Origin: Treponema sp.
Lineage (GTDB): Bacteria > Spirochaetota > Spirochaetia > Treponematales > Treponemataceae
Length of the DNA stretch: 64,000 nt
Direction: 5' to 3'
NCBI GenBank assembly: GCA_022510905.1
Contig: JAFLSN010000003.1
Span: 1-64,000 of the forward strand
The stretch's first letter is position 1. Every line of letters begins with the position of its first letter. Shown in pieces: positions 7,501-15,446 of the stretch. The notes beneath the pieces were generated by a model that did not search any database, was not told where the DNA came from, and worked only from the letters and a program-made list of their open reading frames with translations. Made by a program: the position numbers and the translations under genes.

Positions 7501-10435
7501 ATTTTGTTTCTGTTACAACTTCATTGCCTTTTGCGTCCTGCGTGGTAAGGCGCAGCAGGTAAGCCCCGCCTTTTGGCGGCACCACCGAAAATTCCCCTGT
7601 ACCAGAAACCGTGAGTGGCACCGATGTGGCAAGCTCGCTCACCATTTCGCGCTGATAGCGTGTATTGATTTGGCCATCCCATCCAACCTGCTGCACTTGT
7701 TTCCAGTCTTCGCGAAGCATCTCTATGTTCAGTTTTTTGCCTGTGCCGGCATCTTTTACGGAAGGCACTGATTCATCGGGGGCAAGGCACACGTAGTTGA
7801 ATTTGAGCGTATCGCCTTTTTTTGGAAAACCCTGCGCGTTTTTTATTCGGCTTACACCCAGATAGAATTTGGCAGGATGAACCACGGCACGACTTGCGGC
7901 ACTTATCATCTGATTTCCACTATCGGTCACATGCGCTTCCATGCGATATGCATATGCCATGCCTTTGAGTTTTTCGCCACCTGTCTGCTGGCTGGTGACC
8001 CCCTTGCCATCTCCGTTCAGAACGCCATCATCTTCGTTCAAGGTGGTGCGACCATCATAACCTTGAATCGGCCCAAAGCGGTAGCCTTCATATGCGGCAC
8101 CTCTTGCCGAAAAACCGACAGGCTCACGAGACCAAATGGCTTCGTACTGGCATCCGCCCAAGCTGCCGCCTCCCAAATATTGCGCGGCGATTTCCGCATC
8201 AAGCCTGTCACCGCTAAAATAGGTGAGCGCAGGAATTGATGCGTTTGCCTCAAAGCGGAGCCGTTCAAAAAACTGCACCTGAATAGAACACGCCGAACGG
8301 TTGTAGTAGCTGTTTTTTTCACCCGCATGTTCATATACAATCTGGTACACACCCGGTTCCAAATCCTCTGGCACTTTCCATGAGCCATAAAAAGTTCCGT
8401 TGGCGCTTGCTGAACCAGAAATCTCTGCGTAAACCTTTGCATTCCAGGAACCATCGGTGATTTTAACCGTGTAGTTTCCAGTGTATGGACTGTATTCGCC
8501 AAAGCGCAATGTGCGGTCAATGCCACGGTATGTCACTGTTTCACCCGGTTTATACAAGCCCCGATCCGTGAACAAGAATGCCACTTTTTTCATGTCATAA
8601 GGCTCTGCAAGCGAACCGACTGCACGGACACTTGTTCGCCACATATTGTAAACTTCCGGCTGAAAAATTGCACGGTCGTTTTCAGTCTTGGCTTCAATGT
8701 ACAGATTTTCGCTGGCCTTGACCATATAGGCGATTGCATTCGGGGCAAATTCAATAACGGCAAATCCTTTCTCATTGGTTCTGGCTTTTCCAAGCGACCT
8801 GTATGAAGAGCTGTTTGAAACAATTTCCTTTGGTTTGCTGCGCTGCGGAACACTAAGCACCGTAACAGTTGCGTTCGCAACGGGCTCGCCGGTTTTCAGG
8901 CTGGTCACCAGCACGGCCGCGCGGTTGTAGCCGTACCGCGCAGAAAGGCCCAAATCAGTTACCTGAACAACCTGGTTGTTTTCTTGCTTGCCGATTTTGA
9001 TCGAAGTTTCATTATTATTCCACCAATCGGTGTATTTATATTGATAATACATTTCCGCATCGAACGCGACAGCGCCACGAAGCCCTTCATTCGTGTTTTC
9101 AAGAAACGGAGCGAGGTCAACTGTTTCTACAATTTTCACATTCTGCGGAATCGTGTCCGGGTCAAGCTTAAAGGTTTTTTGGGCCGATGATTTCTTGCCC
9201 CGCGCATCCGCAAGCGCAGAAACCGTATACAAAGATTCAGGCTTTATATTTTGATGCTCGAATGCAAGCTTGGGCGCAAACTGGGCTTCAAGCATTTTGA
9301 ATCCATGGTCTTTAAAATAGGCAAAGCTCGCGGCACTGGGAACCTGCACATCCCACGAGTCTTCAGCAACAAGTTCAAGCTTAAGTCCGTACACATCAGT
9401 CAGGCGCTCGGTCAGCCGAATCTTGTATTCAGAATCAAACGTGACGGGCAAATCATGCACAATTATATTCTTTCCGGAAAGAGAAATATTTTGAGCCGTA
9501 ATCTCCATTGGCGGCTCCGTCACAATACAGGCCGCAACATCGGCTTCCGTGCCCTGCTTTAGTTCATGGCTCATGTGGAATTTGACCGGATTTGCATGAG
9601 CATTGCTGGTGTAGTAACGGGCATCGGCATTGAAGTCCTGAACCGTAAACGGACGCAGCGTGTGGAACGTGGAAGACTGGGATGTAGTGGTTGCAAAAAA
9701 ACCTTCGTCCGCTCTTGCACCTTCGGCCAGGTATACAACAATATCTTGGTTTTGCGGCAGAGATTTTTCGACCGTCACCCGAACACAGTTATCTTTTTCA
9801 TTTTTTGCTGTGAATGGAAAATCGGTGTATGCATTTTTAATCGTAAGGTATTCAGAAACCACATCGGCATTGACGGTGGTGTTAAAAAATACGGCAATGT
9901 CGCAGGCAAGCTCAAGCGGCACATCGTCCTGGTCAACGGCAGAACCGTTTGCGACAGCGCCATAGCCAGCGACGATCGAAGTCATTTTTAATTCTTCCGT
10001 GTGAAAGCTGAATAAAAGCTGCCCTGAAATCGTGTTGCCATTCAAAGAAACTGTTTTAGGATTCACTTTTACAGTGTATTCTTTTTGCGGAATGATTCCC
10101 TCTGCACATTCAAAACTCAAAAGACTGGTTCCATACCAGCGGAACACACCTTTGAGTGGCGGCTCAATGCTTACCATGTCCAAACTGTCGGCAGGCTCGC
10201 CCAGTTTTTGCATTGCAACAACCGGCTCAGAAAACTGCACCTGTATAGATGGAAATTTTACCGCACTGGGCAACTCGCCTTCAGGGGTAAACGCAAGCAC
10301 GGTAAAAGGCCCGGAAGCATTTGTGGCCGCACCTGCCGTGTGCACGGTGGATTTTTTTTTGCAGCTTCCGAACACGGCAAGCACCGCCATAAATGCAAAT
10401 AATATTTTAAAGGCTGATTTGATTTTTATATTCAT
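4577..10435 (-). CDS. Bacterial alpha-2-macroglobulin lipoprotein (MG1/YfhM type)
   Basis: A 1952-residue protein with a signal peptide and lipobox-like FGSC (Cys 25), so probably a periplasm-facing lipoprotein. It carries the series of MG beta-sandwich domains, an A2M bait-type region near residues 1050-1150, and the internal thioester motif CLEQ (residues 1451-1454, in PYGCLEQRSAF). In the family, cleavage of the bait by a protease exposes the thioester, which covalently traps the attacker. It directly precedes pbpC with an ATGA overlap. Length is about 300 residues above the 1650 of E. coli YfhM, mainly in the N-terminal half. An AGAGGT ribosome site precedes the ATG. Confidence 0.95.
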   Translation of the reverse strand: MNIKIKSAFKILFAFMAVLAVFGSCKKKSTVHTAGAATNASGPFTVLAFTPEGELPSAVKFPSIQVQFSEPVVAMQKLGEPADSLDMVSIEPPLKGVFRWYGTSLLSFECAEGIIPQKEYTVKVNPKTVSLNGNTISGQLLFSFHTEELKMTSIVAGYGAVANGSAVDQDDVPLELACDIAVFFNTTVNADVVSEYLTIKNAYTDFPFTAKNEKDNCVRVTVEKSLPQNQDIVVYLAEGARADEGFFATTTSQSSTFHTLRPFTVQDFNADARYYTSNAHANPVKFHMSHELKQGTEADVAACIVTEPPMEITAQNISLSGKNIIVHDLPVTFDSEYKIRLTERLTDVYGLKLELVAEDSWDVQVPSAASFAYFKDHGFKMLEAQFAPKLAFEHQNIKPESLYTVSALADARGKKSSAQKTFKLDPDTIPQNVKIVETVDLAPFLENTNEGLRGAVAFDAEMYYQYKYTDWWNNNETSIKIGKQENNQVVQVTDLGLSARYGYNRAAVLVTSLKTGEPVANATVTVLSVPQRSKPKEIVSNSSSYRSLGKARTNEKGFAVIEFAPNAIAYMVKASENLYIEAKTENDRAIFQPEVYNMWRTSVRAVGSLAEPYDMKKVAFLFTDRGLYKPGETVTYRGIDRTLRFGEYSPYTGNYTVKITDGSWNAKVYAEISGSASANGTFYGSWKVPEDLEPGVYQIVYEHAGEKNSYYNRSACSIQVQFFERLRFEANASIPALTYFSGDRLDAEIAAQYLGGGSLGGCQYEAIWSREPVGFSARGAAYEGYRFGPIQGYDGRTTLNEDDGVLNGDGKGVTSQQTGGEKLKGMAYAYRMEAHVTDSGNQMISAASRAVVHPAKFYLGVSRIKNAQGFPKKGDTLKFNYVCLAPDESVPSVKDAGTGKKLNIEMLREDWKQVQQVGWDGQINTRYQREMVSELATSVPLTVSGTGEFSVVPPKGGAYLLRLTTQDAKGNEVVTETKLYVTSSDWYWFARDNAQEITMTCDKDMYAVGETAHILMQSQLQKGTYMLTVEREGILSQEVLTINEPTSVIDVEIKDQFVPVMYVTLSSFSLRTESPAKDFDTPDLGKPKGYFGLATLMVDPESKRFDVSITTDKPSYRPGERATISLHASKNGMPVQNAEITLMAVDRGVIDLINYHVPDPVAFFYSSNRFPDCVKGGDSRSLLIDPVTYEIKNLLGGDMDDGDSKLNERKNFDPTALFVPSLVTDQNGNVQYEFTLPDSLTAYRITAVGVNQNAFSLNESEMPVAEPVSVRHVLPRKLRIGDVGELGVTVSNLDAADHEVSVELNVYEGIEKTGAAQDADAVQKLPGGATVSGLSSKTLSVRSNSTQPLMFMLEAKKPGWITVEYVVKSDVVNERILLPLEIEKPYIFESVVTVGEVRTENDGTAGTKQELIVLPKSADDGRGELYVQLDSSRLGVLHDAVDYVFRYPYGCLEQRSAFVLPLVAFREYLTVFGLQNEVKNPNGVVKREIKQWAKSQLVNGAFPYWPGGQHESKTVSMRIGEIIAIARDKGISVGNDVDVKRLASFIKESCVSPSEDARGVYQSAYAYYVAQRLGVVVADSELAELDKSKYADLDSLAFVALTYLNKGNRNEAKRVATKLRRFAKYSARGIELISTQQQFSRWSYLNDESERYALLLNLFCRLNPDDDINQRLVYELLALQKAGNGYWKSTAATSRVLIALDSYIHAENLADTNFTAEALLGGTKLLDGKFKGMAAEPVDTRLDFTDVPLKNMSRDKETPLVFSKKGTGTLFYTVAMKYAIPAKEQNARDEGLCIFTEITDVKTGEVVSSDKLVAGNVYRQKVFITSTRNREYVAVRSPVPAGCEIMNAAFATTGTLPQEERKSAGEVSAYSEDGWDFSEYWYEDYNYGLSHQAIYDNEVQYFWDYFPRGNQQVQFLFRAARKGTFNTPSSTAECMYQEEIFGRSAGKVWKVQ

Positions 10436-10497
10436 AGACCAAACCTCTTCTGCTTGTAAGATATGAATAATATAGCAGGTTTTTGTCCATGTTATCT

Positions 10498-10524
10498 AGC
10501 TGATAAATAAGCAGTGATAAAAAA
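10498..10524 (+). repeat. Fragment of dispersed intergenic repeat (tail part)
   Basis: The stretch GCTGATAAATAAGCAGTGAT with a following A-run resembles the right end shared by repeat copies at 34070-34156 and 44524-44608 (TTGATAACTGAGYAGTGAYAAA pattern). It sits upstream of the A2M gene. Only the tail is recognisable, so this is a weak call. Confidence 0.3.
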
Positions 10525-10713
10525 TCTTCAGTCGCCAGTTTAAAGCCTGCTTGAGGAGCTCACGGCGGCAATCCGTTTATGCACTTGGATTGCAATTTTT
10601 ATAAACTTGCCGCAACCGGATGGCAGCAACACATTTTCAACGGGTTTTGCTTTTTGCGCTCTTTTCGGCAGGAATTTTCAGAATTGCCGCACATTTAAGC
10701 AAACGACCTCCGT

Positions 10714-12519
10714 TCAATATGCGCTGTTGTGTACACCCGCGATTGCCCTTCCAGAAGGTTCATCCATCTTGAGCCAGGCGGCATCCCATTCCAATGCCTT
10801 TGCGGTTGAGCAGGCCACGCCCGCTTCATGCGGAACGGTGAGGGCAGCGCTGTTTCCCGGGAAAAAGTCCTCGAAAATTTCACGGTAGTAATATTCCTCT
10901 TTGGTAACAGGCGTGTTCACGGGAAAACGCCTTTCCCTCTGCGCAAACTCCGAGTCGCTTACCTTTACGGCTGTCATGTCTTTAAGTGTATCTATCCAGC
11001 TGTAGCCAACGCCGTCACTGAACTGCTCTTTCTGTCGCCAGCAGATTTCAGGCGGAAGAATATCCTCAAATGCTTTGCGCAAAATCCATTTTTCCATGCG
11101 CTGTTTTTTTGCAGGAAGCTGAATACACATTTTATCCAGAGGATTCAAGTTCATGGCGATGTCGATAAAATCCTTGTCCAAAAACGGAACGCGCCCCTCG
11201 ACACCCCAGGCTGAAAGCGACTTGTTTGCGCGGAGACAATCATACAGGTGAAGCTTTCCCATTTTGCGCACAAGCTCTTCATGGAATTCCCGGGCATCGG
11301 GAGCCTTGTGAAAATACAGGTAGCCGCCAAAAAGCTCATCGCTCCCTTCGCCGCTCAAAACCATCTTGATTCCCATGCTTTTTATTACGCGAGCCAAAAG
11401 GTACATGGGCGTTGATGCCCTGACGGTTGTTATGTCGTATGTCTCTATGTGGTAAATTACATCGGGAAGGGCATCCAATGCCTCCTGAATAGTAAAGTGA
11501 ACCTCGTGGTGCACGGTACCGATAAAGTCAGCCGCTTTTTTTGCCGCAAGCAAATCTGGCGAGCCTTCAAGCCCAACCGCAAAGGAATGCAGCTGCGGCC
11601 ACCAGGCATCTTTTATGCTGCCGGTCTCCACCCTCTTTTTTGCGAATTTCTGCGTGATGGCGGCAATTATGCTTGAATCAAGCCCGCCGCTCAAAAGGAC
11701 TCCATAAGGAACATCGCTCATAAGCTGCTGCCTTACAGCCGTTTCAAGGCCGTTCCGCACACTGGAAATCACATCCAGCCGCACAAGCGCGCCATCTTTG
11801 TCGCAAGCGCACGGGGCATCATGAACCGCCAGAAAATCCTCCCATCCGCGCTTGTACCAGCGCAAAGGTTTTGGGGCAACATCTGCCGGCATTGAATCTT
11901 TGGTGCCGCCAGAAAGTTTGACATCTCCAGAATATAAATAATGCCCATTGGGAAATTCTTCTATAGTGATGCAGTGGCCTTCAAGAGCCTTCAGCTCGCT
12001 TGCAACATAATAGCGGCCTTCTTTATCCCATCCCTGATACAGTGGAATCACGCCTATTCCGTCCCGCCCAATCAAGTACACATCTTTTTCTGAATCATAT
12101 AATGCGAATGCAAAAATGCCGCTGAGCTTTTCTATCATCGCACCGAAATCCTTGCCAGCAGCACGGCATTCCTTGTAAAGCGGAATGATAACCTCGCAAT
12201 CGCTTTTTGTCTTGAAATCATATTTCTGCGCAAAGTATTCCCGTATTTTTTGATGATTGTAAATCTCGCCGTTCACCGCAAGAATGATTTTACCGTCATC
12301 GCTCACCAGCGGCTGTTTTCCGCTAAGCGGATCCACTATGGCAAGCCGTTCATGGCTCAATACGGCGTTTCCGCCAGAATAAACACCGCTCCAGTCAGGT
12401 CCTCTATGCCGTATCTTTTTTGACATCGCCAAGATCTGAGACCGCAACTGCTCACGCAGACCATCATCAATCGGTTGGTTTCCTGCGCTTAAATCAAATG
12501 CTCCAACAAATCCACACAT
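10714..12519 (-). CDS. asnB: Asparagine synthase B (glutamine-hydrolysing)
   Basis: A 601-residue enzyme converting aspartate, glutamine and ATP to asparagine. The start at 12519 is fixed by the catalytic Cys that must be residue 2 (MCGFVGAF) and by a strong AAGGGGG ribosome site. The glutaminase half shows RHRGPD, LSHERLAIVD and AVNGEIYNH; the synthetase half shows the PP-loop SGGLDSS and SGEGSDELFGGY. It is ~45 residues longer than E. coli AsnB (554), part of which lies in an insert near residue 215-260 containing a CACD sequence. It is divergent from pyrE, and a terminator-like hairpin lies in its leader. Confidence 0.95.
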   Translation of the reverse strand: MCGFVGAFDLSAGNQPIDDGLREQLRSQILAMSKKIRHRGPDWSGVYSGGNAVLSHERLAIVDPLSGKQPLVSDDGKIILAVNGEIYNHQKIREYFAQKYDFKTKSDCEVIIPLYKECRAAGKDFGAMIEKLSGIFAFALYDSEKDVYLIGRDGIGVIPLYQGWDKEGRYYVASELKALEGHCITIEEFPNGHYLYSGDVKLSGGTKDSMPADVAPKPLRWYKRGWEDFLAVHDAPCACDKDGALVRLDVISSVRNGLETAVRQQLMSDVPYGVLLSGGLDSSIIAAITQKFAKKRVETGSIKDAWWPQLHSFAVGLEGSPDLLAAKKAADFIGTVHHEVHFTIQEALDALPDVIYHIETYDITTVRASTPMYLLARVIKSMGIKMVLSGEGSDELFGGYLYFHKAPDAREFHEELVRKMGKLHLYDCLRANKSLSAWGVEGRVPFLDKDFIDIAMNLNPLDKMCIQLPAKKQRMEKWILRKAFEDILPPEICWRQKEQFSDGVGYSWIDTLKDMTAVKVSDSEFAQRERRFPVNTPVTKEEYYYREIFEDFFPGNSAALTVPHEAGVACSTAKALEWDAAWLKMDEPSGRAIAGVHNSAY

Positions 12520-12623
12520 ATATGCCCCCTTACCTGCATACCGCTTTACCAAAACCATCACGTGCCATTGCAAAACCAATGCCGCAGAAAATCACACTGA
12601 ACATGCTGTTTGCGTCCGGCCAT

Positions 12624-12680
12624 AAAAAAACGTCTATTCTGTGCAGTGGCCAACAAAAAACAACCGCACAGAATAGACGT
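12624..12680 (-). promoter_or_regulatory. Terminator-like hairpin in the asnB leader (possible attenuator)
   Basis: A perfect 15-bp inverted repeat (12630-12644 and 12666-12680, arm ACGTCTATTCTGTGC) with a 21-nt loop is followed on the minus strand by seven T's. This is the shape of a Rho-independent terminator, located about 105 nt before the asnB start, with no minus-strand gene upstream that it could terminate. The natural reading is a transcription attenuator controlling asnB. No T-box consensus is visible. Confidence 0.55.
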
Positions 12681-12774
12681 CTTTGTCGCAGTCAATTTAC
12701 CGCATTGCACTTCAAATGTCAATCGGCGAGCATGAGTATAGCCCAAGCAGCAAAAATTCATTACAATGATTCTC

Positions 12775-13464
12775 ATGGAACAGTACAAAAAAGATTTTAT
12801 CGATTTTATGGTTGAATGCAAGGTGCTTTCGTTTGGGTCGTTCACGCTCAAAAGCGGACGGCGCTCACCGTTTTTCATGAATGCAGGAGCGTACATCACA
12901 GGAAGCCAACTGATGCGGCTGGGTGAATTTTATGCAAAAGCTATCCATGAACAGTTCGGCGATGATTTTGACGTTCTGTTCGGGCCGGCATACAAAGGTA
13001 TTCCGCTGACTGTAGCTACGGTCATTGCCTACAGCAAGCTGTTTGGAAAAGAGATTCGGTACTGTTCAAACCGCAAGGAAGCCAAAGACCATGGCGCAGA
13101 CAAAGGCAGTCTTTTGGGTAGCCAGATAAATGATAACGACCGTGTGGTAATAATAGAAGATGTGACTACGAGCGGAAAATCAATCGAAGAAACATTCCCT
13201 GTAATTCAAGCGCAGTCACAGAGCGGAAAACCAATCACCGTAGTTGGCGAAATCGTAAGCCTTGACCGACAGGAAAAAGCCCAAAACAGCACAAAAAGCG
13301 CACTGACAGTTATTTCAGAAACATACGGATTTGCTGCGCGGGCCATTGCAACCATGCAGGACGTTATTGAAGCGCTGTATGTACCTGGAAAATCCGGTGT
13401 AATTAACGATAGTATCAAAGCGGACATAGATGCATATTATGCTGAATGGGGTGCCATACAATAA
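12775..13464 (+). CDS. pyrE: Orotate phosphoribosyltransferase
   Basis: A 229-residue enzyme of pyrimidine synthesis that joins orotate and PRPP to give OMP. The PRPP-binding loop is VVIIEDVTTSGKS (about residues 123-135), and the N-terminal 'VLSFGSFTLKSGRRSPFFMNAG' is typical of OPRTase. There is no Shine-Dalgarno. A TACAAT hexamer ends 7 nt before ATG 12775, which suggests a leaderless transcript; ATG 12766 in the same frame is the alternative start but would lie inside that hexamer. Only three bases separate it from the next gene, so it may be cotranscribed with the ABC importer. Confidence 0.93.
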   Translation: MEQYKKDFIDFMVECKVLSFGSFTLKSGRRSPFFMNAGAYITGSQLMRLGEFYAKAIHEQFGDDFDVLFGPAYKGIPLTVATVIAYSKLFGKEIRYCSNRKEAKDHGADKGSLLGSQINDNDRVVIIEDVTTSGKSIEETFPVIQAQSQSGKPITVVGEIVSLDRQEKAQNSTKSALTVISETYGFAARAIATMQDVIEALYVPGKSGVINDSIKADIDAYYAEWGAIQ

Positions 13465-13467
13465 AAC

Positions 13468-14424
13468 ATGGACACAACAAATACAAACGAACGGTCATTA
13501 AAAACAGGTGCCTCAAGTTTTTTTTGTTTACCCTTCCACTTAGCTGAATTTTTGTGCCTTGCCATCGGAATATGCCTGCTCTGTGTGCTCGGCGGGTGCA
13601 AAAAGCCCCGCGAAACCAAAACAACCGGCAGCATCGGCCCCGCAATAATTCCGGAAAGAATCATTTCGCTTTCTCCAGCAGGAAGCGAAATTCTGTGTGC
13701 GCTGGGGGTTTTTGACCATATTGTTGCCCGCACGGATTTCTGCAATTATCCCCCGGAGATAAAAAACAAACCCAGCGTAGGCGGATTTGAAAGCAAAAGC
13801 ATCAGCATAGAAACAATCATCTCGTTTGAGCCGCAGCTTGTGTATGGCACCGCCGGCATTCACGATTTTCTGGCACCACAGCTGGAGCAGCTCGGAATTA
13901 GCGTGTATCTATCGCGCGCGCACTCGGTAAAGTCACTGCTGGACGAATTTGTTTACCTCAGCAAGCTGGTGACGGGCAGTGAACAAAACGGGCTGGCACT
14001 TGCGCAGTCGGTACAGTCAACCTTCACTTTGATTCAACATGCGGCAGCAAATGCGGAACCGCTTCGGGTGTACTATGAAGTTTGGGGCTCGCCATTTATG
14101 AGCGTGGGCTCGCGGTCGTACATCAACGACATAATTCAGGCAGCCGGTGGCGTAAACATTTTTGGCGACCTCGATGATGAATATCCCATGGTAAGCGAAG
14201 AAACGATTGTGGCACAAAATCCGCAAGTCATTATTGTTCCCGACATGAACGGCGAAACCAAAGCAGGAATTGCGGCCCGAACAGGCTGGCAACGCATTCA
14301 GGCGGTGCAAGACGGACGCATTTATTTTATAAACGCCGATATTTTTTCACGACCCGGGCCACGCATCTCGGAAGCGCTGTCCAACATTTTTGAGCTGCTG
14401 CATCCAGAACTTGCAGGTGAATGA
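13468..14424 (+). CDS. ABC importer substrate-binding lipoprotein (BtuF/FepB type)
   Basis: A 318-residue protein with an N-terminal hydrophobic segment (~28-43) and lipobox LGGC (Cys 44), hence a membrane-anchored lipoprotein. The body has the class III periplasmic-binding fold of cobalamin and Fe-siderophore/haem receptors, beginning 'PERIISLSPAGSEILCALG' and containing 'VGGFESKSISIETIISFEPQLV'. The ligand (B12, haem or ferric chelate) cannot be decided from the sequence, and no cobalamin riboswitch is seen upstream. It is the first gene of a three-gene importer, overlapping the permease gene by four bases. Confidence 0.88.
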   Translation: MDTTNTNERSLKTGASSFFCLPFHLAEFLCLAIGICLLCVLGGCKKPRETKTTGSIGPAIIPERIISLSPAGSEILCALGVFDHIVARTDFCNYPPEIKNKPSVGGFESKSISIETIISFEPQLVYGTAGIHDFLAPQLEQLGISVYLSRAHSVKSLLDEFVYLSKLVTGSEQNGLALAQSVQSTFTLIQHAAANAEPLRVYYEVWGSPFMSVGSRSYINDIIQAAGGVNIFGDLDDEYPMVSEETIVAQNPQVIIVPDMNGETKAGIAARTGWQRIQAVQDGRIYFINADIFSRPGPRISEALSNIFELLHPELAGE

Positions 14425-15446
14425 TGAACCACGGCAAATGCGAACGGCGCAAAAGCTGCACATTCCAGCTTATTCTTCTCCTAGTGGTGCTGGTTGCGGC
14501 GTTGGTGTGTTCGCTCATGTTCGGCGCACAACGTCTTTTAATCCAAGATCTGCTTGGCAAAAGCGACGCATCCATTGCCCAAACGATTTTTTTTAAGATT
14601 CGTGTGCCAAGAACAATATTGGCGGCGATTTCTGGTATGCTGCTGGCGGGGGCGGGGGCAGCCTTTCAGATGTTTTTCAGGAATCCGTTGGCAGAACCTG
14701 GCATCATGGGCATTTCGGCAGGAGCCACGCTGGGTGCTGTGATTGCAGCATGTTTCGGCCACAACTCTACGCTGGCAGGCGTGCTTTCGCCAGTCAATAT
14801 GGGCGCATTTGCGGGAGCAATGTTGGCCGGTTCAGTGGTTTGCGCGCTTTCTGGCAACAAAAACGGCCCGGCTGCAACCACTGCGCTTCTGTTAAGCGGC
14901 ACAGCACTGGGAACACTGTATGCTGCGCTCACTTCAATAACACTTGCAATTCATAACGAACGCATCCACACCATGTACATATGGATGCTTGGAAGTTTCA
15001 GCGGAAGAGGCTGGAACGAAATCCGTTTTATTGCGCTTCCTGCATTGGGAGCAATGGCGCTACTTTTGCTCTGCGGACGGCATCTAGATCTGCTTTCTGG
15101 AGGGGAATTGACCGCGCAATCTCTCGGCATAACCGTAACGCGGCTCCGTCTACAGACAATCGTTGCAGGCGCGTTGGCAACTTCGGCGGCGGTTTGCGCA
15201 GGTGGCACCATCGGATTTGTCGGACTCATCGCGCCCCATCTTGTAAGACGGCTATTCGGTTCCAGAAGCCTCACACTGATTCCTTTTTCAATGTGCGCGG
15301 GAGCTGCACTGCTGCTATATTCCGACACCATCTGCCGGGTGATTATTCCCCCTGCGGAAATTCCCGTAGGAACCGTCACAGCCATTTTAGGCGCTCCATT
15401 CTTTTTATCGCTCCTCTTTTCCAAAAAAGGAACAAACCATGCCTAA
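14421..15446 (+). CDS. FecCD/BtuC-family ABC permease
   Basis: A 341-residue polytopic membrane protein with about 9-10 hydrophobic segments. Family motifs include 'RVPRTILAAISGMLLAGAGAAFQMFFRNPLAEP' near residues 60-93 and 'GTIGFVGLIAPHLVRRLFGS' near 265-284, the latter being the cytoplasmic coupling region that contacts the ATPase. The start overlaps the binding-protein stop (ATGATGA), and its 3' end overlaps the ATPase gene by 8 bases, so all three are coupled. It imports cobalamin or an iron chelate across the inner membrane. Confidence 0.92.
   Translation: MMNHGKCERRKSCTFQLILLLVVLVAALVCSLMFGAQRLLIQDLLGKSDASIAQTIFFKIRVPRTILAAISGMLLAGAGAAFQMFFRNPLAEPGIMGISAGATLGAVIAACFGHNSTLAGVLSPVNMGAFAGAMLAGSVVCALSGNKNGPAATTALLLSGTALGTLYAALTSITLAIHNERIHTMYIWMLGSFSGRGWNEIRFIALPALGAMALLLLCGRHLDLLSGGELTAQSLGITVTRLRLQTIVAGALATSAAVCAGGTIGFVGLIAPHLVRRLFGSRSLTLIPFSMCAGAALLLYSDTICRVIIPPAEIPVGTVTAILGAPFFLSLLFSKKGTNHA

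Noticed and set aside
12520..12774. T-box riboswitch for asnB
   Set aside because: No AGGGTGGNACCGCG-like antiterminator sequence; only the terminator-like hairpin is present.
13400..13470. Cobalamin riboswitch controlling the BtuF/BtuC/BtuD-like importer
   Set aside because: The genes follow pyrE after three bases, leaving no room for a riboswitch, and no B12-box sequence is seen.
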